Below, one piece after another: positions 49,101 through 60,094 of a stretch of DNA of 64,000 nucleotides. A program made the translations under genes and the position numbers. Source of the stretch: Caenorhabditis remanei (lineage: Eukaryota; Nematoda; Chromadorea; Rhabditida; Rhabditidae); the NCBI RefSeq assembly GCF_010183535.1, contig NC_071331.1:13206001-13270000 (forward strand), in the 5' to 3' direction. Each line of letters begins with the position of its first letter. The first letter of the stretch is position 1. Under the pieces are notes generated by a model. That model worked only from the letters and a program-made list of their open reading frames with translations. It ran no database searches and was not told where the DNA came from.

Positions 49101-50406
49101 CCTTTTTCTATTTCCTAGGTTACGGAAAAGTGATTGAAACTCCACTCCACACGGCTGTCTCCAATAAATCTGTGGACACGGTGAGGTTCCTGATCAAGCA
49201 TGGAGCTGATATGGATGCATTGGATTCGAATTATGAGACACCACTGGACAGAGCAAAGGGAAACAAGGAAATGCTGAAGATTCTCAATGGATTCAAAAAG
49301 AAGAATTTCAGAAAAAGTGAGACGAATTCTTGAAATATAGATGTATCGTTTTCTTGCTTTCAGCTCTTCCACAAGCGTTGCCTATCGACAAATACAAGAT
49401 TTTCATTGATGAAAAAGTGAAAGGAAAGAAACAGTTTTGTGATAAGTTTAAACAGAATGTAGGATAATTTGGTTTTGAAATTCAATATATTTCAAGTTTT
49501 CAGATTGTGAGCAAGATTGAAAAAGCAACACACGTCATTGTGAAAACTGGAAAAGATGGACTGTTCGAGTTGGATAAGGATGATCCATCAGCGATAGTTT
49601 ACCTTGGTGTTGTATGCAGGTAACTATAGACTGAAACAGTGATTTTATTTATTTTTGTTCTCTAGTCCAAAGATTTTGATGACATCTGACTGGTTGACTG
49701 CTGCGGTTCAAAAGAAAAACAACTTCCGTGATGACTTCAAATTCCAAGTGAAAAAGATAAAATTCAATGGAAAAACATACAAAGGAATCGACGATATTCA
49801 ATTGAATAATAGTAAAATGGTTTGGTTTCTAATTCATTTTGCAAAATCTTTATTTTCAAATTTTTCAGTTCGTTCCCTACTTGACGAATGCTATCATCCA
49901 TTTCGACCAAGCCGATCTTCACACAATTGATTGGACCGCTTTGAAGAAGGTTTCAACTGATTTGGGTGCCCAGAACGTGGATGAATTCCCTGTGATGCAA
50001 GGAATGATTCCTGGAAAATGCCCGTACTATCGAGACGATTTAGGACACATTTTTGTCATTTATATTCAGAGTAATGCGGTGAGTTATTTTTTAATTCTTC
50101 CGTTAATAAATTTCTCATTATTTTCAGGATAAACTGACAGCTCTCTACCCGATTCTGAAAACTGAAAAGGCGTACACTTTCTTGGAAAGGGACGAATTTA
50201 TTGCGATGCTTCTTTCTCAAGAGATATGTCATAAGAAGATGAAATCAACTAAGAAATCAAAGAAATCTGCAAGTACCGAAGGAACCACTGGAACTACAGG
50301 AGGAACAACTGGGACAGCATGTAATACTCTTTGTGAATTGAATGGATCCACTGCAACAACTCTCGGTATTACCGGAACAACTGGAACAACATCGGGTGCC
50401 GAGTAG
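46178..50406 (+). CDS. WSN-domain membrane protein with ankyrin and BRCT-like tail (paralogue 1)
   Basis: The signal peptide is MRILLLVFCLFSFVLLE. A WSN-like N-terminal domain follows (LSIVSRLTSGITIQNELLDS), then about 700 residues of lysine- and glutamate-rich helices, probably extracellular. One membrane span (SYLLLLAAVLIVFLVVLVAI) ends in IFCMKRRS. The cytosolic part has ankyrin-like repeats (TQLHLAVLKKRGEEVKRLVK, then ETPLHTAVSNKSVDTVRFLI) and a BRCT-like stretch (KATHVIVKT, then SPKILMTSDWLTAAVQ). A second possible BRCT-like unit follows (GHIFVIYIQSNADKLTALYP). The C-terminal tail is a Gly-Thr repeat ending GTTSGAE. A short intron at about 46439-46483 keeps the frame open and is easily misread as coding. 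AATAAA is at 50458. The inverted paralogue is at 50997-55254. Function unknown. Confidence 0.85.
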
Positions 50407-50996
50407 TGGAATATTGAATATTAGTCGTAATTTGGAACTACATTTTTGTATAGAATCAATAAAGTTTTAGAGAAAATATTCATGTTTAGTATAATGATTG
50501 TCTTATCTGTAACACTCTGATCTTTTGAAATTAAAGTCTCCAAAAAACCCAATACATGGATCATCATATAGATTCCAAATTGTAGATTCCAAATTTTCCA
50601 AGACTTGTTAAAAGTTCAAGGGAACATTTCAGAATTCAGGGTTTCACTTCAATTGGTTTTTATTTGGATTTATTGTAATTTTTCCCGAATTAGAACCAGC
50701 CGAGTCAGAACACAGCCCGAATGAGAACAGCCCGGTTGAGTACCGGCCAAAAAAGAACTGCCGGAATCAAAACCGGCCCGAATCAGACCTCACTTAGAGA
50801 TAAGGAATCATCATTTTAGAGCCAACAGACCTCAGTTCAGATTAGTTCTTATTCGTACCAGTTTTCATTTTGGCACAAGAAACATCTAAAACATCTAACA
50901 TTAAAACACTAGAACTTTAATTTCAGTATTTCTCTTCATAAAATAGTCAATAATTACGAAAAATCGAGTTCACATGCACAAGTATTCATTTCATAT
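50407..50996. other. Convergent intergenic region
   Basis: The 590 bp between the 3' ends of the two WSN paralogues contain a poly(A) signal (50458) and a degenerate tandem repeat (50684-50790). No gene is seen. Confidence 0.5.
50684..50790 (+). repeat. Degenerate tandem repeat, unit about 15-16 bp
   Basis: About seven imperfect copies follow one another, including CCCGAATTAGAACCAG, CCGAGTCAGAACACAG, CCCGAATGAGAACAG and CCGGAATCAAAACCGG. The shared core is CCGAATcAGAACc. It lies between two convergent genes. Confidence 0.7.
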
Positions 50997-53900
50997 TCAA
51001 TGTCGTCTATTCTTTCCAGGAGTTCTTGAAGTTGGGGTCACCGAATTTGGTGTTCTTGAGTTTGGAGTTCCGGATGTTGGGGTTCTTGAAACAGGAGTTC
51101 CGACTGACATTGTAGATGCACAGCTATCACTACAATCTGTTACACTGCATGATTCTTCGCTCACAAGTTTATCTTTTCGCTTGTTCTTCTCGTCCTTCTT
51201 CTTCACAACTCCATTCTTTTTATCAATTTTTTCGATTTTCTTCGATACGATCTTAAAATCGAGCAAGAAATGAGTAAAGTCATCAGTATTCATAAAGAGG
51301 TAGGCAGGATTATCCATCCAAGTACTCTTGAAATTTAATTGGACTTGGGCTTTATCGTTCCGATGGTAGAGGAAGAAGTTCCGTGGCAAGTCGTCTCGAT
51401 GGTAACAATGTCCAGGTTTAGGGCACATGAATGGGAACTCGCCAGTGCCATTGTATACGCCGAGTTGGGTAGTTACAGTACGCATCAAGGACCCTGCAAT
51501 AAAGAGAGAACATTAGTGAGATACCACATGTAATGAACCCACATTCTTGAGCAAGTGTATGATTATTGTAGGATACTCCGATTCCAAACATATACGGAAC
51601 ATTCATTCGATTGATGTAGTCTTTGATTGCCAATAGTGTATCGTACTCTTTTCCTCGGAAACTCATTTTCGTCACTCGCCATTCTTTATTGTTTCCGATT
51701 GCAGATGGATTATCAAGACATGCTTTCAGCCATCTGTGACCCATTATCATTGTGGCGCTGAAAATTTATATGAATTAAAATATATTCGAGGCATTTCATA
51801 GTACCTAAAAATCATTGGAAGATGATGATCTTTCACGTGCAACACATTGTCTTTGTCAGTCTTTGCCACGTAGTGAGTCGGTCTCTTCGGATGTTCATGT
51901 TGCTGGAATTAAGAATGAAAGTGCATGGAATTCTGAAATTTTACGAAACTTACATACTGTCCAAACTTCTTGAAAAAGTCTCCATGATAGTGTTCTTCGA
52001 TGGGAATCGCTCTGTCCACATCAATCAAATAATTATTTTTTGTGAATACTTCTGGCAGAACAATCTTGAATTTTTTATGCTCATACTTCTTAAACATTTT
52101 AATGCATTTCTTCTTCTTAAGCCTAACTGCCAATTGCATCGGCGTCTCGAATTCATGATTAAGAATCTCTCGAGTTGCTCCATGTTTGATCAGAGCCTCC
52201 ACGTATTTATGCTTATCATGAAGAACTGCTTCGTGAAGCATTGTATTCGATTGTTTGTCAGTTTGAACTGAAATTATTTAAAGTTTTAGAACAGCTGTGC
52301 GTCATCTGAAACTACGTTTTGCATCCACATAAGCTCCATTCTTCAAACATTTCTTGAAAGAATCGTAGTTGTTTTTGATGATATGTTTGTGAGCCTCGAT
52401 AGAGAATCCACTTCCAAATGTATTCGGTGTATTCTCAGCAGTGAAAGAGAGGAGAACCCAGGTTTCCGGATCATTAAGACGTGCATTGTACTCTGGAAAA
52501 AGAATTTTATGTTGAGTTTAGCATATTTCTATATTTCTACTCACGTCTTCGTTTTCGGCATCGAACAATACAGAATATGATACCACTAACCAAGAGAAGG
52601 AAGACGATAATGCATCCAGCTATGATACCCAACATTTCAATCGATCTGAAAGAATCAATTTAATTAATTCGAGACATAACTGTATCTCATACAGTCCACT
52701 TTGTGCTTCATCTTTCTTCTGGTCGTTCTTCTCGTCTTGCGCAACTACTATTTTTGGAGTCCTTGAAATTTCAAACACCTCATCGAAATAATTTCGTAAT
52801 GAAGGTAGAGTCAACGTTACTGCATTGATTCTTGTGCTGTGCTTTGAGAAATCTAACTCAAGTTCACCTAGCTTTGAAAATGTTGATGCCGCGTTTTGAA
52901 TAATGAGCACGGAATTTTTTTGAAGAGCAGGGACAACTGTTTCTCTTATCAGCATGTTGTCGATAGGAGCACCTTTGATTTCACTTGCCTTTCCAAATAC
53001 TGATCCGATTTGAATAAGGTCGGTGCTTTTTTGGTTCTCCTGAGCATACTTTTCCAATTTTCCTAATTCAACAGGCATTTCTTTGAGGGCTTTCCGATTG
53101 TTCTCTGTCCAAACTGACTGCAAAGAAGGCAGAGAACTCAGAGCCGAATTTACAATTTCTGGAAACTCTGCAGCGGTTACCAATTCATCTCTCCTCTCAT
53201 ACACTGTGGCAAGTGACTGAAGTAGGTTCACACCTTTCGCCAGATCAAAAGCAATCGACTTAGAGTTTTTCAGTTTTTTCGATTTATCTCCGACATCCCG
53301 ACGATGCCTTGTTGCTTTTCCAAATACTTCTTTCGTTTGTTTTATCCCGCTCTTTATCTCTTCAAGAGTAGCAAGAACACTGTTCAAAGATTCAATACTT
53401 CCTTTCTGAACTTGGCGAATGTTTGCCCCATATTTCAGCATTTTATCGATCAAATCCAAATTCACAGGGTTGTCAGAAAGTTCTTCCAAGGCGTTTTGAA
53501 GTCCAGTGTTGTCCAAACTTCTTTGAACTGGTTTAATCGATGTCCAGTCTGGTGCTGCTTTAACAAAAGTAGCAAACTCCTTCGATAAAAGTGGTTTCAG
53601 TTCTTCATCTGCAATTGTTGTAATCTTCACTAGGTCATCTAAACCTTCAACACCTTTCATTTTTTCAATTATCGCGATCATTCCCGGAGTATCATCACCT
53701 GTTGGTGCCTTTTTGGAATGTTCATAAATTAGTGAAAATGCTTCTTTTGCTTTTGTGTATCCAATTTCACTCATTTTTTCGAACGCTTTTTCGAATTTTT
53801 CCGCATATTCACTAACTTTTGAGGAATATGTGTAGAGTGTTTCGAAATCTTCGAATGGTGGAGATCCTTCTATTTTCTTCAAATCTTTAATTGCTCCTGT

Positions 53901-55254
53901 CAAAGTTCCTACAGTACCCTCTAAACCACTGCTTTCGCCCAGAGCTTTCCCATCCTGAGCCAAAATTTCCAGTATACCAGAAAGTTCAGTAACGTGCGTG
54001 GTTTTATCGCTTGACTTTTTGAACTTAGTCCATTCATTGTCTATTATCGAAAGTTTCTCAGTTAACTTTTCTATCAACGGAAATAAAGAAGATAGCTTTG
54101 ACATTTCTTTTCCATCCGCTACTTTTTCTCTCAACCATGGCTCCTTCAAATCATTTTTGTTTCGTGTTACATCTCTCAAGCCATTAGGAAATCCTTGGGT
54201 CAGCACTCGATCCAAAACTCTCGAATTGGACAGATCTATCACAAGACTTGCTATGAGTTTTAAAGATTTGCTCAACGTAGAATGATATTCATTTTGTGAT
54301 ATATGTGTTTTGAGAATTTTAGCATCATTTTGTAAAATTCCAAGCTTTTCTGAGAGAGATGAAAATGTCTCCCAGTTGTCAGTGAGAACTTGAGCAGCTC
54401 TTGAAACTTTCAGAATTGGATTAAGTACAACGTAGCTTCCCTTGATCGACCAAAATGGTTTCAATTTAGTAGCATCTTTGTAACTAGAAAATGTATCAAG
54501 AGTGCCACTAAATGCGTCTTCATTTCTTTTTATTGTCTCGAAGGCAGTCAAAAACTTGGACATCACTGTTATACTTGTTCCATTTGGCTTAACATCTCTG
54601 ATTGTTTTCAGAAGCTTCGTTATATCTTCAAAGTCGCGAAGCTGTATGGATGGCTCATAGGCAGTCGTTATTAGCTCTGCATTTTCTTTGAATTTCTTTG
54701 CATGATCTGCAGTTGTTCCCGTTTTCAAATCATTCACATCGCCCTTCATATTGCTCAGAGCATTTACTGCCTCTCTGACTTTAGTAGAATTTGTGAGAGG
54801 ATTGGCACCTAGTTTCCCAACATCAATCAGCATTTTTTCCAGTTTCGACGATATTCCATTTGTATCCAGTTGCATTTGAAGCAAATCTTGTACCGTATTA
54901 CTGGATTGGATATTCAAAAACTCGGCAATGACGTCATCTGGATTTGTAGAACCATCAGAAAGGCTTTCTTGTAGGGAAATCATATTGATTAAGCGAGCAA
55001 GAATTGAGAAATCATTGGCTATTTGACGAATAGCGGAAGAACCTAAAATACCAAAACTTGACAATTCAAAACTTCTTCTCAAATTACTTTGTCCATTTTG
55101 TCTTGCAAACCTCAAAGACTCCAGATGATTCGATTTCAATTCAGCAGTTGAACATAAGGTGAAACAAAACGATAATGAAAGAATGACTCGCATGAGAAGC
55201 ATTCTGAAATCATAATTGGTCTGTAACTACTTGGAATTTCACTCACCTTTTCAT
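50997..55254 (-). CDS. WSN-domain membrane protein with ankyrin and BRCT-like tail (paralogue 2)
   Basis: The first exon is only 8 bp (ATGAAAAG, 55247-55254), joined to ATGCTTCTC, giving a start MKRMLLMRVILSLSFCFTL with signal peptide. A WSN-like domain follows (FSILARLINMISLQESLSDG), then about 800 residues of helical K/E-rich ectodomain. A membrane span (LGIIAGCIIVFLLLVSGIIF) ends with basic CIVRCRKRR. The cytosolic side has ankyrin-like repeats (NTMLHEAVLHDKHKYVEALI) and a diverged BRCT-like stretch (THYVAKTDKDNV, then SATMIMGHRWLKACLDNP). A helical K-rich part and a tail of TPxS repeats (TPVSRTPTSGTPNSRTPNS) end at 50997. Domain order matches paralogue 1, but the C-terminal repeats are unrelated in sequence. 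Function unknown. Confidence 0.85.
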
Positions 55255-55773
55255 GACTAAGAGACTGAGTTGTATTACCAGCTCCTTTTTTCAATCGTTA
55301 ATAAATTTTTGGCATTTCATAATGGGGGCAAGAAAAATAAGCCAGAACAGATTTAAAGATTAGATAACGATAAAGGATGGTCACGCAACATTTCAGAGGT
55401 TCCAGAGGTTAAGATATTTTTTTTATTGCATGGAAATATATCTTATGGCATGAATCTGACCTTTTTTCATAACCGGTATCTCCTGTAAAACAGTTTTTTT
55501 TTCATTCTGTGATAATTCGTGTTCTTTTTTCCACTGGAATTCCTTTTTCTTCTTCTTTCTTTTTTCTTTTTCAAAAACTGAAAAGTAAACACGAGAAATC
55601 CCATTAAAAAGTGAACACACCTTTGTGACATTCATTCCCCCCATTCAACACAATCTCTTTCTGTCACCTATCATTCGAATACCTTATCATAATCATTTGC
55701 ATGTCTCTATTTGCCCATCATATCACTGTGTTTTCCCAGAGACTTCACTTGCTGCAAATATTGATTATTTATT
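55255..55773. other. Divergent promoter region
   Basis: About 520 bp between the minus-strand WSN gene and the plus-strand protease. It holds T- and pyrimidine-rich tracts and no supported exon. Confidence 0.4.
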
Positions 55774-57811
55774 ATGTTTTCCCCTATATTTTATTATCAT
55801 TTCTATCATTTTCTAATTTTAATTCTAGTTTTTCATAGCAATTACTCAAATGCATTAAACTTTTGTGAACAAGAGTACAGACCGTTTTTTAGTTTTCGAA
55901 TTATTGGAGGAAGTACTGTTGACACGTAAGCAATTCTCATGTGGGAAACGAATTTAATTCAGAGTTTCAGAGGTGTAAATTGGATGTCAAAATTAGTTTC
56001 CTATGGGAATGACGGTCAAGGAATACTGTGTGGAGCCACTGTTGTTGATAATTATTGGCTTTTGACTGCGGCTCATTGTGCTCTGTGAGTTCTCAATTTC
56101 CTGAAGTTTTGATGTCTTTTTTCAATCTCAGACAACTTCAAAAAAGATCCTTTATTTATGTTCGGAAGCCAACTACAAACAAGGAATACTCATTTAAAGT
56201 AGTGGAGGCATATGTACATGCTGGATATAACAATCAAACTGCCGATCATGATATTGCATTATTAAAAGTGAGTAATAACGTTACATTGTTTTTGAAACTG
56301 TGCTCCACACAAATTTTTCAAAAACGATCTCCCTCCTCGTCTCTCCGTTCCCACGAAGCTTTTTCAGATTTCATTCGATCTCTCCAAACTAGGAATCAAC
56401 CCGGTTTGCCTTGTGCGTGATGATTCAAAACTTCTGAAAGATTACAAAAATGGAATGGTTATTGGATATGGATTGACTTTAGGAGAAGGTTTGTAATTTT
56501 CTAGAAACCTCATATAAATTTTTTGAATTTCCAGATTCATTAGGCTCCCCAAAACTACTAAACAGCCAGACACTTCAAAGCACTTCCGTTCCAATTATTC
56601 CTGATGCAGAATGTGTTAAAACTTGGAGATTCTTATCGTTATTATCTGTTAAGATCACTTATAATCAGATTTGTGCTGGATCTTATATGCATGGAACTGC
56701 TCCGGTTAATCTGTTTCCAGTCTATTCCACAGACAACAAATGAGTTTCAGGGTGATTCTGGAGGTCCACTTTTGATTCATAAATCGGATGGAGAATATGT
56801 TCAGATAGGAATAACAAGTTACGGAGCTGATGGGTTAGACGGAGTTATAGATCAAGGAAAGTTCCCTGGTGAGCTATTTTTATTCTCTGATTGGAAAAAA
56901 ACTTTACACATTTTCGGTTCCCAGGATAACATTTAGCAAATTCACATCTGTTGAAACTGGGTGTTTTCATTAGAAAACACACAATTTAAATTTATCTTCT
57001 CATCCAACATAAACTCATAATATCTTCACGATTTTTGATCTATTTAACAATGTGAGATTTCTATTTCATTTTTTCGTTTTTCTTTCCAACCTACAATAAA
57101 AGAAGGAACATTTTGCCGAGTTGTTCTGTTTGCTCAAAAAGCGATTTCCATATCAAACAATTTTGGCAAATACTGAATTTTAATTTTTTTGCTTTTCAAA
57201 TTTATTGATTGGATGTTTTGTGCTTGTTTCTGTAAATTTATCATAAACTATTGCGCCTATTCATTTATACAAAATAAGTGTAGAGTTCAAATTAAACTCA
57301 ACTTTGAAAAACACACGATTCTGGTAAATATGTATTGTCAATTGGAGATATTGACTCAGAGCATGGCAAGTTATCTAAACAATTAGGAATAATTCTGGCG
57401 TGTCTTCCAACCATTATCCAATACTCTTCTCAGAGAGTTTCAAAGCTTCTATTCGAAAAGGTCTCCAGTTTTTGTTGGTATTTTGTTCTCTTCTTCTTCA
57501 TTCTATCTCGAGAACAGCTTTCAGTTCTTTGAAAATTTTTGACAATAGAAGAAGTGTAAAGAAACAATTATCTTCTCATGAATATTTCAAATCTCTCCTC
57601 TCAAAAAATCTTTTCTCTTCATCCAACAACATTTCTCTTTTCAGGTGTCTATACAAGAGTATCCAAATATGTTCCATGGATTGAAGGTGTGATTGGAAAG
57701 ACTTCAAAACAAAAGAGTAGTTCCACGTCTTCTTCTTCTTCAACGCCTTCTACTACTATCACTTTCTTCTTCTTCTTCTTTTTCCCTCTTCTTTTAGCAC
57801 TTTTGAGGTGA
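55774..57811 (+). CDS. Trypsin-fold serine protease with C-terminal hydrophobic tail
   Basis: The start at 55774 opens an exon encoding a signal sequence (MFSPIFYYHFYHFLILILVF) that runs straight into the mature protein. The S1 fold shows the activation site FRIIGGSTVD, His in WLLTAAHC, Asp in DHDIALLK and Ser in GDSGGPLLI. An intron of 48 bp lies just before the serine block and one of about 775 bp after it. Position 189 (six before the serine) reads Gly in GTAPGDS, not Asp as in trypsin, and the usual neighbouring cysteine is missing. Trypsin-like arginine or lysine specificity is therefore unlikely. After PWIEGVIG comes a Ser/Thr-rich stretch and a very hydrophobic end (TITFFFFFFFPLLLALLR), which fits a GPI signal. 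Confidence 0.85.
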
Positions 57812-57917
57812 AAAAGAACTACTGTTTACAGCCGTTTTCGATCATAAAGTTAACCATTTTCTCAATTCAACCTTGAGTTTTCAAAAAATGTTGCAAAAAA
57901 GATAATGACGTGAATTT

Positions 57918-57971
57918 CACGTGCAAGTTTTTATGGATACGTGGTATTCCACGTTTTCTTCCACCACGTGG
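57918..57971. promoter_or_regulatory. Cluster of CACGTG E-box-type sites
   Basis: CACGTG occurs at 57918-57923 and, within CCACGTGG, at 57964-57971. Between them ACGTGGTATTCCACGT (57939-57954) is an inverted repeat of ACGTGG half sites. CACGTG is the target of bHLH factors such as MXL/HLH-30 types; function here is inferred only. Confidence 0.45.
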
Positions 57972-58945
57972 ATTGTCTTTTGTCGAGGAAAAGCCTCTCC
58001 CATGGTTCTCAGATTTCATTCTAAGCGGCTTCTTCTCCAAATTTAGAAATTCCCTTATTCGTCATTTGATTTTTGGTGATTTTAACTCAAAAAGGTAAGT
58101 CAAATATCATGAATTCAGGGAAAAGTATGCTGACAACTATTTGTTACTATCTTTTTACTCTTATTTGCATAACTTGTGAAATGAATTGGAATAGAAAACT
58201 TTAAAAGTATTTGTAGAAGCTATCAAGCTGCTGCAATAACATAGCGAAGAAAAAACGTTTAGAATGCGGAACAAATGTCTTGAAAATTGATTTTCAAGTG
58301 TTTTTCCGTTCCCGAAATATTATAAAAGCTTCAGGAGGCGAGAACCTAATAAATATGAAATCAAATTTTGATTAGGAAACATTCTGGAAATTTTACGGAT
58401 TTTGCTGCCAACCCTAAACGATTCGAAATCTTCTCCAGAAACAAATTAGGTCCTGACCTTCCGCTTTCGGTAGACTTTCACCTCATCCTTGAAATAGAAC
58501 CATCCAGATTTCAAAACGAATTCACAGAATTCCGCCCACAAAACTTGTCAAAACGATCTATTTGCTCAATTTCGCCACCTATATTGATACCGCCCGCTTG
58601 CTTTCTGTACTCATTCTTCCGATTTATCCCCACACTTTTTCTCTCGGATACTCTGTATTTTCAATGTTTTATCAGTGAATCTTGAGAGGAGGTCACTTGA
58701 GTTTTAACAAGATCGGTAACATAGTTACTATTCATCTATTTCTTCGATTTGAGCACGTTTCCGTTGAAATTTTTTGGAACTTTTTGACTTTTAAACTTTT
58801 CGGTTTCTGTTACATGTTAACTTTACTAAGGCCTTTAGATTTCAGTGGGTTGTAGCTCTTGATTTTGAAATGTTGAGAATCATTTCAGAACAATCATCAG
58901 AACGCAGAACGTTCCACCAAAATATTTCAATTCGCATCGTTTATC

Positions 58946-59034
58946 TTCTTTTTCTCCAGATTATATCTTCTTTTTCTTCTTCTTTTTCCTTCTTCTTCTT
59001 CTTTTTCCTTCTTTTTCATCTTTTTCTCTTCTCC
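58946..59034 (+). repeat. Polypyrimidine (TTC/TTTTCC) low-complexity tract
   Basis: Runs of TTCTTC and TTTTTCC make up almost the entire segment. It sits just left of the split tRNA gene. Confidence 0.8.
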
Positions 59035-59048
59035 TAAATTTGCCGCAC

Positions 59049-59057
59049 GGGGGTATA
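59049..59057 (+). pseudogene. tRNA-Ala(AGC), 5' fragment
   Basis: GGGGGTATA forms the 5' acceptor strand (GGGGGTA) plus the next two bases of a tRNA-Ala. GGGGGTA pairs fully with TACCTCC at 60152-60158 (one G-U). The rest of the gene resumes at 60095 after a 1,037-bp element. Confidence 0.8.
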
Positions 59058-60094
59058 CACAGGTCGTCCGCCACGGACGCAATATGGGCGATATATGGGC
59101 CGCGCGTGGACTCAGCACGAATTCGCAGAGGATTGTATGTGGTCCGTATACGGTCCGTTTTGAGTCCGCGCGCGGACGTAGTCGCTCGCACCGCCAGCCC
59201 TCTCCCTACTTCGTTTTCCGGTTGAGATCGTCATTTAACAAAGAAGAATAGAGATAAAATTACTATTTTATTAAAAGAAAGATAAAAGGAACATTAAAAA
59301 TGATAAAAATAAGAAGGAAGACACAACAAATTACTTAGAAATTACAAATTTGTCCGCCAGCCGTGTCCTTGAAATCCATCGAAATCCAATAGTCGTAGAA
59401 GCAATTTCCAGTCGTTGATTTCCGTTTTTCCCTTTGTATTTCTGAAAAAAATAAATTACTTGCTGAATAAAACATAATTATTCAGTTAACTTACTTTCGA
59501 AAATAGTTTCTTCCCTCCGGACGAAAACATATGTCGTGCTTGTGAAAGTAGTTCTGGCCAATTTTATCTAAGTTTCTCACTGAAAAATAATATTTTGAAT
59601 ATAAAATGCTGAATATTATCACAAACCTTTGAGGAAATCGATGAATTGGTTCCATTTCAGCTATCGTCGCTTCTTCTCTTTTTGGGGCCAACGGACTGAC
59701 TGAAAACACAATAATTGTTTTATCATTCACAGTAAAATGCAAGAATTTTTCACGAAAAAATTAATAAGGAGAAATTTCAATAGAGAAATACATGAAGTAA
59801 AGCGAAACTTTAGAAAAATAGGGAAAGAAACGTAAAAACTCCGTAAATGATAAAAAATTATCATTATCCGAGAGAAGTCCGAGAGCTTCGGAAGAGCTGC
59901 TGCATGCCGCGGCCGCGGCCAGCGCGCCCATATACGGTCCGCGCGCGGACGCCTGCCGCCCACTTCCACCTCTTTTCCCGAAGTCCACACTGCGTCCATA
60001 TACAGTCCGCAGCGGACCAAATTTCCGCTGCGGACTCTATATGGACGAAAAATGGGACTGAATCCGCATGCGGTCCGCACGCCAACTACCTGTG
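59058..60094. mobile_element. DNA transposon (1,037 bp) inserted in tRNA-Ala, TA target
   Basis: The ends are CACAGGT on the left and ACCTGTG on the right. The inverted match continues imperfectly (CACAGGTcGT..GC..GGAC against CACAGGTaGT..GC..GGAC). TA flanks both ends (59056-59057 and 60095-60096), so a TA target was duplicated, as by Tc1/mariner-type transposases. Both subterminal regions are unusually GC-rich and carry many GTCCGC/GCGGAC and ATATGG modules, while the centre is AT-rich. No intact transposase is seen, so it is non-autonomous. A minus-strand exon-like remnant lies inside. Confidence 0.8.
59342..59742 (-). pseudogene. Exon-like coding remnant within the transposon
   Basis: Three minus-strand segments look like exons with plausible GT-AG sites. 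The last one (ending near 59342) reads EINDWKLLLRLLDFDGFQGH, the middle one RNLDKIGQNYFHKHDICFRP, and the first one could contribute WNQFIDFLK. The first junction needs an in-frame stop to be skipped or a poor acceptor, so the gene is probably broken. I cannot assign a family. It may be a captured gene fragment or an eroded transposase. Confidence 0.25.

Larger units (their letters stand above)
57812..59048. other. Intergenic with CACGTG cluster and polypyrimidine tract
   Basis: No gene is supported. Contents are a cluster of CACGTG-like sites (57908-57971) and a (TTC)n-type tract (58946-59034). A 105-codon frame at 58368-58685 lacks any domain or start context. Confidence 0.4.

Noticed and set aside
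50684..50790. Repeat array considered as CRISPR-like
   Set aside because: Units are degenerate and contiguous without unique spacers, in a eukaryotic genome.
58368..58685. 105-codon frame in the intergenic region
   Set aside because: No domain, no acceptor or good start, biased composition.
59040..60085. Several Arg/Pro-rich frames at both transposon ends
   Set aside because: They translate the GC-rich GTCCGC modules and continue into the tRNA; not genes.
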